A stretch of DNA of 64,000 nt, taken from the NCBI GenBank assembly GCA_019722365.1, contig JADFUC010001333.1:1-64000 (forward strand). Reading direction: 5' to 3'. This DNA comes from Lithospermum erythrorhizon (Eukaryota > Streptophyta > Magnoliopsida > Boraginales > Boraginaceae). Positions 35,881-49,400 of the stretch are shown in pieces (within the stretch, counting starts at the first letter, position 1; each line of letters starts with the position of its first letter). The notes beneath the pieces were generated by a model. The model had not been told where the DNA came from. It ran no database searches and saw only the letters and a program-made list of their open reading frames with translations. The translations under genes and the position numbers were made by a program.

Positions 35881-36046
35881 ATTCGATAATTTTATTTTTC
35901 TACTACAATTTTATGTTACCTTTTATAATTATAATAATGAAATCACGAGTAACAAAGCTATCAATATTTATGTTATATTTTATAATTATAACAATGAATC
36001 ACGTGTAACAAAACTATCACGTGCAATGCACCACCATTCTTACTAG

Positions 36047-36473
36047 TACTATAATATGTTCGAGATTCAAGTCCGATCCAAATAAATTGATGATACTTTT
36101 TATTTGTATCCATTTAACATTTGGACATTAAGCTAACTGGACCTAATATGACAATATTTAACAATCTAAATCTAAAATAACTAAAAGTTAAAAATAATAT
36201 TGCACGAAGACCTGACTCGATTCATAAGACAATTAGTCAATTAACGAGCAGTGTAAGATTATAAGGTTGTGCTGATTCATTATCTTAAGAAGTAGATTAC
36301 TGCCCACGAGTCTAGTCGAATACTCCAATATCCAGTCCCACTTGACTCGTTTCGAGCATTGGCCACAACTCATAAAAAAAAAAAAAAATGAAGTCCAAAC
36401 GGCGCCAAATGCGCGTTAGGCAACTCAACCTCAGTGTGACTGTTGCTTAGAAGGATTCCTAAGATTTGATGAA
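36047..36473. other. Upstream region of the FQR1-like gene
   Basis: No other gene. An A-run (36374-36387) precedes the presumed promoter and 5' UTR. Confidence 0.4.
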
Positions 36474-38226
36474 ATGGCAACGAAGGTTTATATTGTGTAA
36501 GTGTTAATTCCCTCCCTTTCCCTTTTTGTTCTTGTTATTATTACATTGTACTCCTACTGAATTTGGTTGTAGAATTAAGTTAAATATTATGTATCGTATT
36601 GGTTACTACTTACTAGAATGGTAGTTTTATGTTCCATTTGTTTGTGGGTTTGTTGGGAAGAATCATGTAGTTAGTAATGTAAGACCATAGCGGTGTCAAA
36701 ACAATAACTATGAATGCCATTTGAGACTGTTGTATGATTTTTTGGCCTATTCAGGCCACTATAGTGATTTTCTTTTGTTAGGTTGGGGGGAGGGAGGTGT
36801 TCAACTTTTTATTGAGGAGTGTTCACTAGCTCTTCAAATACGTCTCCTTACAACATACCCAATTGCTTATATTCATGGAATTCAATACTCGATGCACCCA
36901 AAACATTAAAACCTGCATGGAAACTAATGAAAGCTTCCATCTTCATATTCAATTCCCTATTTCTTTAATGGTTGATCAATGTGCATTTCTCAATGTCTTT
37001 TGCAATAGGTACTATTCCATGTATGGACATGTTGAGAAACTGGCAGAAGAGATTAGAAAAGGGGCAGCCTCTGTTGAAGGTATTGAAGCCAAGCTTTGGC
37101 AGGTAATTTTACTTCTAATAGTTTATATGTAAGGAGCAATTATGTCGTCTTGACAACCTTGAAGCAACTTCTCTAGGAGTAGACTTTAGACAAGAAATTA
37201 GACCTGTGTGCAGCAAACATAGATAAAATTATCCTGGATGATACTAAATTTCACTTCATTATTTTTCTGAGGGTTTGATGAAAAATCCTCAGCAGTTCTA
37301 CCTCCTTGTTGAGGTACAAAGCCAGGGCCTCACACAAATCTACTCATCTAACCTGCCCCCCTACCATCGAATCCTTGTTCTTGAAACACCTGGTCTTTAG
37401 TATCTTGCTTCAACATTGAAAACCTGGTTGAATTCTTGTTCTTATATACTGTTCACTATGCTGCTCGTGTCCAGTAATCTAGTATGACTGGTCTAATATT
37501 TCCCTGTTATTTGTAGCGAGCTTCTAACCATTTGTAGACATTTGAAATGTTGTATTTTCCCAATGCTTTGAGTTATACTAGTAATTATTTTTGTTGAATG
37601 CATTAGTTGCTTTAAATACAACATCTATGTGTCACAGGTGCCTGAGACACTTTCGGATGAAGTTCTAGCAAAAATGAGCGCACCCCCCAAGAGTGATGCT
37701 CCAATTATTACTCCAGATGAACTTGCTGAAGCAGATGGATTTATTTTCGGCTTCCCAACAAGGTTTGGTATGATGGCAGCACAATTCAAACCATTTCTTG
37801 ACGCCACAGGTGGGCAGTGGAGAGCCCAACAACTCGCTGGCAAGCCTGCTGATCCCAAGGTGGCGGTCAAAAAACAACAGCGTAAGATCCCATTTCAATC
37901 TTCCTCGTAACTTTGGAAATGTCAACTTGCATGAGGGATTTTGCATAATCTTCCAGCCTTTGTTCTGATTTCTATATGACAGCTTAACAGCCCTTACTCA
38001 GCTCGTTCACCATGGGATGATATTTGTACCCATTGGATACACATATGGAGCTAGCATGTTTGAAATGGAGAAGGTGAAAGGTGGAAGTCCTTATGGCGCT
38101 GGACCTTATGCCGGTGATGGTTCAAGACAGCCATCAGAACTTGAATTGGAGCAGGCTTTCCACCAGGGGAAGTACATTGCTGCAATAACTAAGAAACTCA
38201 AGGAGCAACCTAATTTCTCCGGATAA
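36474..38226 (+). CDS. FQR1: FQR1/WrbA-like NAD(P)H:quinone oxidoreductase, with a frame-breaking deletion
   Basis: The four exons are 36474-36496 (MATKVYIV), 37009-37102 ([20 protein letters not shown]), 37638-37881 and 37983-38226, with GT-AG introns. The protein is a flavodoxin-fold, FMN-dependent quinone reductase of the WrbA group (about 203-205 aa, cytosol or plasma membrane, auxin- and stress-responsive). Conserved parts present are [29 protein letters not shown] and [18 protein letters not shown]. Between GKPA and SQGGGQ, the family has Gly-Ile-Phe-Tyr-Ser-Thr-Gly; here GCT is followed directly by GATCCCAAGG, so ~19 nt are missing. Exon 3 is 244 nt, but the phase needed by exon 4 requires length 2 modulo 3, which 19 more bases would give. 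As written, exon 3 runs to a stop at ~37910. The copy is therefore a recent pseudogene or carries an assembly error. Confidence 0.85.
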
Positions 38227-38582
38227 AGTGTATTCATTGAAGATCCATATATCATTTCAAGGAGAAACCTATTATTGTCCAAAGATATTGTCATCAGTAT
38301 GCTTTACATTACTAATAAACGATTTGTTCGCATGAATTTTCTGCTTTCATGCTACTGCATATTGCAGTAATTTGCAAGTACATTTCTTAATGCCACCGTT
38401 CGATATCTCCAGAAAAGACTGGGGAAGCTCCATCTTAACTTGCACTGACCAGTCGATGCAGGGTGCCTACAGATCATCAATGTTTCGGGATAAGGAAGAA
38501 ATCACGACACCACTTGCATATCGTTGCTTCAATCCCTTCACTATCGCCCCACCCATGCTTCATTTGAATTGCTAGAGGTTAT

Positions 38583-38970
38583 GATCTTTATTACTGACCC
38601 GGATGATCCGATTCAATTCGGTGACCAATAGCGATAATCTACTCAAAAGCTTCAAATTGATAGAGGTTGCTGGATCTTATTCACTTGACCCGGTGACCCG
38701 ATTCACCAGGACCATGAATGATCTAATTCACTCGGTTTCCTCTAAATTGATAGAGATTAAGTGATCTTATTCACTCGACGTGGTGATCTGATTCATCCGA
38801 GAACCACGAGCGATCTACCCACTCGGGTTTCAAATGATAGAGTTTAAGTGATCTTTATTTCATTCTGACCTCGGGTGATCTCGATTCACCCGGTGACGCG
38901 TGAGTGATTTTATTCACTGGTTTTCCTCCGAATTCAGGCTAAGTGATCTTATTCACTTAGATTTTCGGCT
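38583..38970. repeat. Degenerate ~60-75-bp tandem repeat
   Basis: Five or more units contain AAGTGATCTTATTCACT, GACCCGGTGA(C/T)C(C/T)GATTCA and TTGATAGAG. The units hold GTGAT/ATCAC-type palindromes. It lies beside the gypsy remnant and may be part of its LTR or untranslated region. Confidence 0.6.
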
Positions 38971-40080
38971 TTATTAATGAATTCTCTTTGCTCAAAGGTT
39001 TTTATTTGGCCAGGCACCTTTGTGCTCCATCAAACTTTATCTCAAAAGTTTATTACAAAAGGAGGAAACCTACAATTTCAACACTAAGTATAATATGTTT
39101 CGAGATAAACCCCACGCCATGTAATGGTCAGATGGTCATTCTAGAGCCCTCTAGTTCATAAGTCCACGGGCGACTCGGTTCCACTGGGTAGTGGCAATTT
39201 CCCACTTGTGGTTGAGCTTGTCTGCTTTTTTGGTCACGTTTCAAGAGCCAAGACGAGGTCTCCTCTTTCGAACCCGCCACTCGACTTTCTAATCGTACAT
39301 CAACTTGTATTCCCTCAATTCATCCGTGAAGCCGAGGCATTCTCACATCTGCTTCTCCATTCTTTTTTCATTGAAGCAAAACCAACAAAGTTGATAAAGG
39401 CACTCTACTGCAAAATGCCTCATGTTCCAAACACTGGGGCCGGGGCGGAGTTTCTCCCGTGGCGCTTCAAGTGAGTGGTTCTCAGAGGGGACCAGAGGAC
39501 CCGAGCCTCATACCATCTTGCCCTCACCAAGGATATTTTTCTTTATTTCTGAAAAGCGGTCCTGCTCATGACTTCTACTGACCATTGATATTTTTCTTTA
39601 TTTTCTGGAAAAATGGTCCTGTTTATGACTTCCACTGACCATTGGCTCGATAGAAACCAAAGAAACGATGTTCAATCCCAAGTCGTTTACACATGTCCCG
39701 AAACAGTAAGATCGACCGAGGATCGCGATCTCGATACCAATATCTTCGGTATTCCATAGCGTGTAATGATGTTTTTCCATATGAACTCCTCAATGTCCTA
39801 CCAAATCAATCGATCTTTGTATTTCGTGGCCTGGCTTACGAATTGCCTACCAAATCAATGCCCTGGGATGGCAAATGCATGGGACAAAGGACTGGGCTTC
39901 ACACGGGTTGTCTAGTGGACCGCTCATTTTCTAGTAAGAATCACATCTCTTTACGTACTCTAAGGAGTCGCTCGGCCAGTACTCGCTCAAGGGCTCTGTG
40001 GCTGGCACTTTTCTCCGACGCGATGTCCATTAACTTCTGCATGGACTTAAACATAGTTTGTAAATTTAAATAGTGGCCTT
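38970..40080 (-). mobile_element. Ty3-gypsy integrase remnant
   Basis: Fragments read on the - strand. The core domain near 39760-39620 gives GIPKILVS, then CKRLGIEHRF and RANGQWKS, matching the family pattern with GIxH and NGQ. TGETP (~39450) with a broken FGTEA motif follows. FERGDLVLALE and KADKLNHKWE (~39270-39170) represent the C-terminal GPY/F-type module. A DLVG relic at ~39800 may be from the region upstream of the core. All are in different frames. A 57-bp tandem duplication (GATATTTTTCTTTATTT...CTGACCATTG) lies at ~39533-39645. Confidence 0.75.
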
Positions 40081-40109
40081 ATGTTGGAGATACACTTCAG
40101 GCCAGAATA

Positions 40110-43100
40110 GTCTGCTTTATTTTAGGGTCATATCATATATCTCCCTGAACATGTATTATTTATTTTATTTTCATGATGTACATATTACTTCGAGTACGTG
40201 TTATATAACATGTTAAATAATATCAAATAATATTAATCTCTACCATAAAATTTAAGCAATCAGACAAATCAATTTTAAAGTTGCGGAAACTTATCACGAT
40301 CACCGGCACGCATCGAGATGGCAGCGTAGCTGGTACGCGACAGATGACCACCAGCTGGCTTTCAAATGATCATTCCAAACCAGCGCATTTGGCTTAATCG
40401 TAGCTTAACCGCCGATTTCACCAACGCCAAGGGCTCTACAGACATTGTCAAGTGCCCTCATAGAGCGTTAGCTGACCCAAGAGTCAGGTCGCACGCAATT
40501 GATTAAAGACCCAAATTACGCGAATGACTCAAATGTCGCAGCCGCTGCTATTTGGATTCCAACCACAACGGATCTTGGATACCTCTAATGCTTGTGAGAT
40601 TGGCACGTAAGTAATATTTACAATTTATTTGTAATATGTTAGATGTTTTTGAACTACACTATCTATAACTGCATGTTTCCTATTATGATTGGCACACTAC
40701 GATTACCTGTTTATTCATTGATAATTGGGCAAATTAAAACATAACTTTATTATGTGAAATAAAACAAGTTAAGGAGAAATCCATAAACCAGGGTAATATA
40801 TAAATGCTAAACGATTTCATGTCATTAAAGATGGTTATGTGCTAATAAATGCATAATGAATACCGGAATTATTTTAAACTTGGATTAATCATATTGACAC
40901 ATTACCCGAACTTTGTTCTGCTAACAAACGTCATGTATTACTACTGGGAGATAATTAAATTTTATCTCAATCAAGGTGATTTACGCACAAGACTAATATG
41001 TTATATCAGTTTTAGCCAAATTAAAGTTTTAAATAATCGTTTAATCTTTTTATAACCCAATTGAGAAACTATTAAATGATCTCTCGACTGTCATAGATCT
41101 ACATTCCAAGACATGTCACCTGGGGATTGTGTTTCATCAACAAGAATGAACTCAATTGTGAATTGTTAGCGAAACATAAGTCAGGGTTCGTATAACTGCA
41201 TATGGCCATCATGAGTAGTTTGCACATCACTTGCAGTTGGAGCATTAAAGAACTGGCAATTTGAAGCCACGATTAATTTCATTATTATTTCAAATATTGC
41301 GCATGTAGTTAAGGATATTTAATAACACTGAGAAATAGAAAGATAAAGCTCGATTAAACCTCACATTCAAATAATTTGTTATCAAAAATCGTAATGTCGC
41401 ATGGCTAAACCGCCAGCCAGTTTTAGACACTGTTTTGACTCACATGATTTAGATCATGACTACGAGCCAAGTATAGTAAGAGTTGTGAGACGAGGCATAT
41501 TATCGTTTCTAATGTTGTTAATACCAGGCGGAACACGCTTAAATCATCCATGAATGTTGAAACTTGAAACTATTTTCTTTGAACCTATATTTTAGTTTTG
41601 CAGATATGATATTTGAGTAATATACACCGAAAATACTTGTAGTAAAATGACTTTAACAAACTTGAGTTTAATCTAACAAGATGAATCGAGTCAACTCTTA
41701 CTAGAAATACTGGTGGTCGCTGATCTTAATTTAGTTTGTATACCCACATACAAGTCAATCAAGGATATAAGCTATCAACGATACATCGAATCGATAAGAG
41801 GCCGGAAGCACTATATAAATACTATCAACTTCTAATTAAGTATCACTCCATACGAAGAATAAGCTGCTGAAATCTAATATCATCTTAAAAGCTGCACTTG
41901 ATAAGATAATGTAAGTAAGGAATTGTGTTTAATGTATTTAAAACGCAACAGATGAAATCTTTCAATTTTGTATACAAAACAATTTTTCATTCTACCTAGA
42001 TACGGCGCTACTGAAATGATACTAGTAAAGAATTATGCTCACCAAATAAACACAAATGAATGGAATAAATTCACATATCAAAGTTGTCAGATTTACCTTT
42101 AAACTAAATTTATTATACTCAACTGCGAGACAACTCAAGAGTTATGTTTGAAAAAAACTTTGAAACGCCCTCAAATGGACAAGTTGCTCAGTCACCGAAG
42201 TAGACATAATTTAACACGGATCTAATGTTGAGATTTTGTCACTATGTACATATCATATGAAACTAGTATTTATTTCCATCTACTATAGGATTATAATTTA
42301 TTGTATGTATAGTATCTCTACTATGAAGTATAAAAGTGGAAATAAATATATGACTCGAATAAACAAGAGACTCTTTCAGAGACACCAACTAAAGAAAGTT
42401 AAAATCCTTTTTCGTTATATCAGAATTCAGGTGACAATCGATGCATTGCTAACTTCTAATGCAAAGATAATGACGTTAGCTTTTAATAAATCATACCCTA
42501 TAGATGATTGAGGTCATCCGAGGAAATAGAATTGAATACACGAGTCGAGTATATAACTCAATTCTATTTATCTTCTAGGGACGGTGATTCATCGTAAATA
42601 AGAAACATTTCCATTAAACATAAATCATAAATGAATCAAACTTTTGGCTTTCGTTCAAGTCAATGTATTCATCGTCTCCATCATACCATATCTATTTCAA
42701 ACTCATTCTTATTGATTATTCATGCTGCAATACGTGTGTTTAATAGCAATCCAAAGAATGTTCCTAAAGAATGATCGATGATTTACGCTAACATTGTTAT
42801 TGAAAGCTTACATCTCAAACTAGAACAAAAAGGAAAACGACAGTACTATCAATATCCAAGTTTCAAACTCGAGATGGGGTAGTGAATGGAGTTAAAATTC
42901 TCATCTTGATATTTTGATTAAAAATTAAAAGGGTCATGGATAAAGTATGAACCCCGAGTTCCCTAAAGGTTAAAGTAGGAGCACAACTACACATAACAAG
43001 TTTTGAACATTGAGTACTGGGAGGAATTCTATTACAACCTTTGAAAGTGTACACAAGAATTAACCCATGTACATCTATAAGCCAATTATATATATGTGAA

Positions 43101-44950
43101 ATATGCTATATTAGTCACGGTAAATATGCCTGGATGACATTTGGCCCGTTAAGCTATAATGAAGTCAAGAAGCTTCGAGAGGTGAATAAATCTATGATAG
43201 ATGTATTCTCTTATTGACAAGGCAGCCTTCTCTATTGTGAGGTCCGCTCCTGCTACCCAAGGACCACGTGATCGAGCGGCTGAATTCATTACATGGTAAT
43301 TTGACTATTGGCACAGTAATATGATTCATCAGATGCCATGTCGATCATGTGTCGTATATCATGACTATGATATAACACAATTCTAATAGGAATTGTGGGT
43401 TTTACTTAAAATGTATTCACGAGGATTCGAATATCGCTTAGTAACTTTTAAGAGAATAGCGTAACTATAGTTAAAACGGACTGGCTTGTTGGTTTTGCAC
43501 TGGACTTAGGCGAGAATAGTGTCATGGAGAGTTATCCCACGTGGAACGCCATAACCAAGAAGTCATGAATGACTGGTGATAAGATACCCTGGCAGCAAAC
43601 TAAGAAAACTCAACTCAGATACAACATTACCACTCAGTTTGTATTATTGGTAATGTTATTAAAGAATATGTATTTAATAAGATAGATGTGTTTCAACACA
43701 CTTTAATTGTGCTGTAAAAACCTGCACCATTGGGCGAATCCGGGCACGGATAATTGCCATAAAATTTGAAATAGTCTTTTATATATACCAAAACGAGGTC
43801 TGTTCTTGTTACATTTAACTACGTTCGACCACCCAGTATGTTGACTTTGGACGTTAAACCGGAATCTTGCACAATGTCTATAGTTTCAGTTTCATGCAAA
43901 AAGGCTTAAAACCCATTTGTCCACACAACTAAATATGACTATATCAGATAATCTCGCTATCGCCGATTCCACGGTATCGAGTAGATGGACGTAGCATTCT
44001 ACTTGTAAGTAGTCAAGTTAAGGACGTGATTGTAATCATTACCTTCCGGCTTTGCATGTCCCTAACGACCCAAGAGATTTATGTGTGCTTAAAAGATCCA
44101 CGCAGGACTTAAGCAGAAAACACTTGAGTTAATGTATTCTTCTCGCGATTAAATCAAAGTTTGATTTCACGACATTGAACCGAACGATGCAAGTGTCTGG
44201 GTTGAGCTAGCCTAGGCTTGCTTCGATTAAGTTAAATAATTGATTTGAACATGCAATTTTTGTTTACAATCTCATTGTTAACTACAATATGAATGCTTAA
44301 TTCATTCGTATACTATTTATTGTTTCTGCTAGCTGGGTTGAAATAATAAATCTCAAGGCAAGTCTATAAGATTCTGTAGAGGCAACACGTAGCGTTGACA
44401 AGTAGAACCTCTTCAAGTCTACAAACGAAAGATAACAATATTCCCCGGCCGCCATCAACCATTTTTAAATTCCGAACCATTTCTAATTATATTTCTTTTA
44501 CCCGTGATCATCACTCTATATTTTTTCTAAAGCCTCCCAAATAACCTTAGTGCATTTGTACTATGAACAGATCGAAAAGGTTGTCAACCATAATCTCGTA
44601 ATGTGATATCAGTAGTCTTATTATCTTTTGATATTTTGCAATTTATCCTCATTCTTTTTAACTAGATGTGCAGAGTTTATTATTCACAGGTCAAACAGTT
44701 AGGCAAGTAGGTCCTTGGAAAGACATAGTCGAATTTTCAATTTGTTCAAAAACATTAACACTTTCAAATCACCCTTATAATTAGCTACCATCCAACCACC
44801 TAACATGTATAAATCGTGTAACAGCATACTACCTTAGACGACATTGTTATTCACTAATATAAAGCTTAGGAATAATAACAATGATAACAATGTAAAACAG
44901 GAATGTAAAACTTAATCCGATTCGTTGCCCGCAGTAACCACCACCGCTTC
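40110..44950. other. Unassigned block, probably transposon-derived
   Basis: Composition is intermediate in GC and unlike the AT-rich spacers on either side. No gag, RT, integrase, transposase or helicase motif could be read on either strand, and no reading frame exceeds ~91 aa. The right edge is followed by an LTR-like segment. Confidence 0.35.
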
Positions 44951-45221
44951 TCGAAAGCTTTATCACACTCCACCTCGGTGGAAATCATTTCGCCGGAAGC
45001 TCCCTGTTAACACAAGAAGACCACTCACACACGTCCACTCTGGATTTGTGCTTTGAACTTGCAAAACAATACCCGTGAATTTGTGTAACAAAAAACTTTA
45101 CTAAAAAGAGAACTCTTTAATATCGGGAGACCCAATTTTTTGGTGTATTTGAAAGCGGCCAACATGTCTCTATTTATAATATGCTGGCTCTCAACTCACT
45201 TTCTACCGACGTTGACAAATT
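44900..45221 (-). repeat. Possible LTR end with a - strand TATA box
   Basis: On the - strand the sequence starts TGTCAACGTCGGTAG (45221), then has ATTATAAATAGAGACATG (~45177), and is GC-richer further in. This is the layout of an LTR promoter. No matching second LTR was identified near 40110-40600. Confidence 0.35.
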
Positions 45222-46464
45222 GAATGAGAAATGGCTTTCATGTTCTTTACTCCAAATGTAAAATTAGTGTTTTAGTAATTTTTTTAATTTAATATTTCAA
45301 TATTATTATTTTATCATTTAATAATTTATATTTTGTGTCCTAAAATAGAATTAAGGAAATACTTATATAATATATACCAATTGAGTATTATATGATAATA
45401 TAACATAGATAATAATTAGTGTTAATTTTAATCAAAGTTATTATCATAGATACAATTAGTGTTAATTTTTAATCAAGCTTCATCTTTATTGAAATGGAAA
45501 GCACCCTTAACTAATTAGTAATATAACATAGATAATAATTAGTGTTAATGAACAAAGAATTTAGTATCATAAGTTAATAATACATAAATAAAATTCATAT
45601 CAACAGAGAATAAACTAATTAGTATATGTTATGAAAATTTGATTATAAAATTCATAAATAGAATTGTATATCTTATTTTTTAATTAATTAGGCATGTAGT
45701 CATGCATGTAGACAAAATTTGACTATACTGCATACTATATATATACATAAAGATATCTTTTCAATCTTTTTAGAGGATCAATTATACGATTGAGAAAATT
45801 ATACCATTTAAAATGAAAAAAATATTATATATTGATGTTAGAAAAATGTAAAGAGTTATATATAATGTCATAAGTTATGTCTTTTTATTTTGAGTTACAA
45901 ACTAACGTACCCTAACATTGAACTTATATTAACTTGTAATGACTTTAGTTTGTATTTTATTTTACATATGTTTGTGAGTCTTACTTCAATTAAAATTATG
46001 TTTAATAATATGTTGTTAATTCAATTTAACAAATTAGTCTATAACTTACATTGCCAAATACTTCATAATGCTTAGTTATTTTAGCATTATATATGAAATT
46101 TATCTTAAGATGTACCAAATAAATGATTTCATAATGAATACTTATTGAGTATTAGATATAAATAAAAGGTAGATTATTATTGCTACTAAACAAATAAACT
46201 CATATACAAAGAAAGAAATGACTAATAATCTTTAACAATTAAATCATATATATATATATGAATGTAGTTACATATATATTGTCAGACCTTAATATGATGA
46301 CCATATTTCAAGATTTTTTATTGAAGAAATAATCTTGGATTGAACATACCAATCCTTAACCATCTCAATGTTTGTTTTTGTTGCAAATGAATTATTGAGA
46401 AATCAAAAAAATAAGTAAAGAATTATGTTAGGAACTGAAACTTACATTAATAGTCTCAACTAGC
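45222..46464. other. AT-rich spacer with short dispersed repeats
   Basis: ACATAGATAATAATTAGTGTTAAT occurs near 45404 and 45526, with a degenerate copy at ~45447. No gene seen. Confidence 0.5.
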
Positions 46465-49400
46465 AATGATTTCGGGTCCGGTTACCGATCCGAACCGAAC
46501 CGAAACCAAAAGATTGGGCTGCTTCGGACCGACCTAATGGCGCCCAAACCTACCGGCACGGCTCATCCTAACGGCCCGGCCCCATAGTGACAAACCGTTC
46601 CGGGTATCCGAAACTGCACTGTATCCTAAACCTAAATTTGAACGCAAAACCAAAAAACCCGGAAAATTAAAAATAAATCAAAAATATTCACTCATTCGCC
46701 CATTCCATACCCATAAATTCAAATTTCCAAATTATAATATTAAAAAACAAACTTAAATAATATCTAAATGTCCAAACCAAACTGAAATAATATCCAAAAT
46801 CTAAATCCAAACTCCAAAATACAATATTAAAAAGAATCCATATGGTTCAGAAAAATAAACTATAGTGTTCAAGTTTGATAAGACTCTCTTTCGTAATTTC
46901 AAGTGGTTGAAGGCTTCTATAGGCTCTGGCCTTCTTGTTCTTGGAGCTACATTAAAATGTATCAATTAGAAAAAATGAGCATAGAGCAAAAAACACATGA
47001 ACAAAACGAATAAAACGCATTAGTGAAATCTATACATTAGTCAAATGTTTTGTTACTCATACTGGGAAATACTTAATTAAAAACTTATCAGAAAGGCTCA
47101 AGCCTTCTTGTTCTGGGAAATAAATAAATGAATGTACCAATTAGAAATTAGCATGTGAGCAAATATAAATAAGAATAGATAAGTAAATACTCACAATACT
47201 TGTTCTCATGGCCCTTTTTAAGGCCATACATCTCTTTCACCCAATCCCCTCCACAAAGAAGCATCTCAACAGTCTTAGTTTTCATGGAGGATCTTTTCGG
47301 ATCAATAACCCTTTTACCTGCACTAAATGTTGATTCCGAAGCAACAGTAGTAACTGGAATGGATAGAATATCTTTTGCCATTTTACCGCTAATAGATATT
47401 TACCATTACCATCCAAGTCAATGGCATCAAATTTAATCCCCAGAACTTTCAATGGATCATCATCAAGATATTGCACTAGTTCCACTTTTACGTTGCCTCC
47501 CTCCAATATTTTCAAGGTACAACTCAAAAACTCCTTGTTCATGTAGCTTAAACAGGAGAATAAGTTCTTTCTCAACTCTGGGCTCGATAACCTTTTACTT
47601 CATCCCTACTTCTGACATACAAGAATTGATAAACCCAAATAATAAAAATCATCTATACCTAAATAGCTATGAAAAAAATCGAATTATACAACTTTAGTAA
47701 ATAGGGCAACAAGCAAAATTGCTAATTTATACAAATAATACCTCGGATCGCAAGAATCGCCCCAACGAAGATCAAAGTATTACTAAGGCCAATACTTATC
47801 ATACTCGAGCTTCATTTCACTTGCAAGAATTTGTAAGGGGCTTAGTCAGTCTCTCATCAAGCTCTTATCAAGTAACACTACCCTATAGAATTCAAATAGG
47901 AACAAATTTGCATAAATGTGATAAGAAGAAAGTCACTTATAATCACGTAACATCAAGAAAACCTCCTAAACTCCACAAATATCATAAACCATCTTCCATC
48001 CAAGATCATCAGGCAAATAATGAATAAAAGCTCCATTTTCCTTGCATATCTAGGCCATACATCCCTATAATAGTAGTAGGCAGAGACAAACATCAACTAT
48101 AAATAGTTCCATCTAGTTTTGGTATCCAAACTCAGAATTCTACCCACAAGTTGTAGCTCATCGCCTATTTTCTAAATGCTTTTCACCTAGTCCTCTCGAC
48201 CAAATATATATCGCACACCATTTCTAACTGACAACAATAGGCTTGATTATTTCAAGACCATCTCGAACTAACAAGTTCGTGATACGTGCACAAGACCACA
48301 TGAAACAATCCTACCCCTCAAGAGGAAGATTCTCCTATCGCTAAAATCCGCCTTAACCCAAAGAATGCAATTATTATTGCGTAAGCATTATCAACAGAAA
48401 TGGATACAACTTTTTCCCTGATGTGACAATCATCCATAACTCTAAGTAATTCCCTAGCAATGACCTCTCTCCGTAACGAGGCGGAGGAACATTAAGAATG
48501 ACAAGACTCTTTGTCACTGCCATTCAGAATCAATAAAATGAGCAAGAATACCATATCCAACTTGTCCCCTGCACCACCACAAATCAAGGTCAAACTAATC
48601 CTATTAACCAAAGACATTGATTTTTTTCATTTTAACTTTCCGATCATCATAAAAGTCTCACAATCACTCTTCAAAGGTTTAGTTACTTTTTTTTATCAAG
48701 GATATATCTCTTTCAAAAAACTTATTAAAGATAACCTTCCATAATACTAAAAGGAAACTCATGACCTAAAAACCATATGGACAACTAGTCTCTAACTTTA
48801 GCATGATTGTATCGCCATCGCAGCCCAAGTTGTGAGCACTAGAACTCGTGATCACCAAGATAAGCTTAGATTGGTGGAAGTGAACTTTCTCACCTCGAAC
48901 TAAGCACCAACTTCCTCCCCTCACGCAATTTCTAAGTGTTGGGTGATTTGAAGTGATTTATACTTTATAAATGCCATAGTTCCAACACCATTTGCACTTC
49001 CATTTTCTTGCACCATCTCGGTAAGACTATAATTCCATTTCTCGTATTTGACACAGATTTTGGCCCGCCACCTTTACCATAAGCTGCTACTATGGATGAC
49101 GGGTGCAATGGCTGACCCACCAACACTTTCACCGTTGTTGATATAATTCAACTCCCCAACCTCTATTCCCCACGAGTCTCGCAAGATCACCAATGGTCTC
49201 AAAGATCATCATATTCATCCACGGGCGGAGTAATTGAAGAATTTAGAAAGACATATAATTATCACTTTATCGCCTATAAATCAATAACAAACTTATACAA
49301 TTACAATTCAACACATTATTAATTATATTTTATAAATTGCCATCAAGAGTCAAACATATTTGAAAATATTATGAAACATTATCCAAAATTAGTAAATTAA

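Larger units (their letters stand above)
32375..36046 (+). mobile_element. Helitron copy B, ~3.67 kb, non-autonomous
   Basis: The 5' end TCTATATATATATA...TAAAAGCG follows an A. The 3' end has the hairpin GTGCAATGCAC (36021-36031), an 11-nt spacer and CTAG (36043-36046), followed by T. Helitrons insert between A and T and leave no duplication, as seen here. The 3' ~70 bases and the ~33300-34810 interval match copy A. No Rep/helicase reading frame was found, so it would depend on another element. It also carries an imperfect inverted repeat near 35636-35880. Confidence 0.72.

Noticed and set aside
39693..40073. A 126-codon plus-strand frame
   Set aside because: It is antisense to the gypsy integrase relic.
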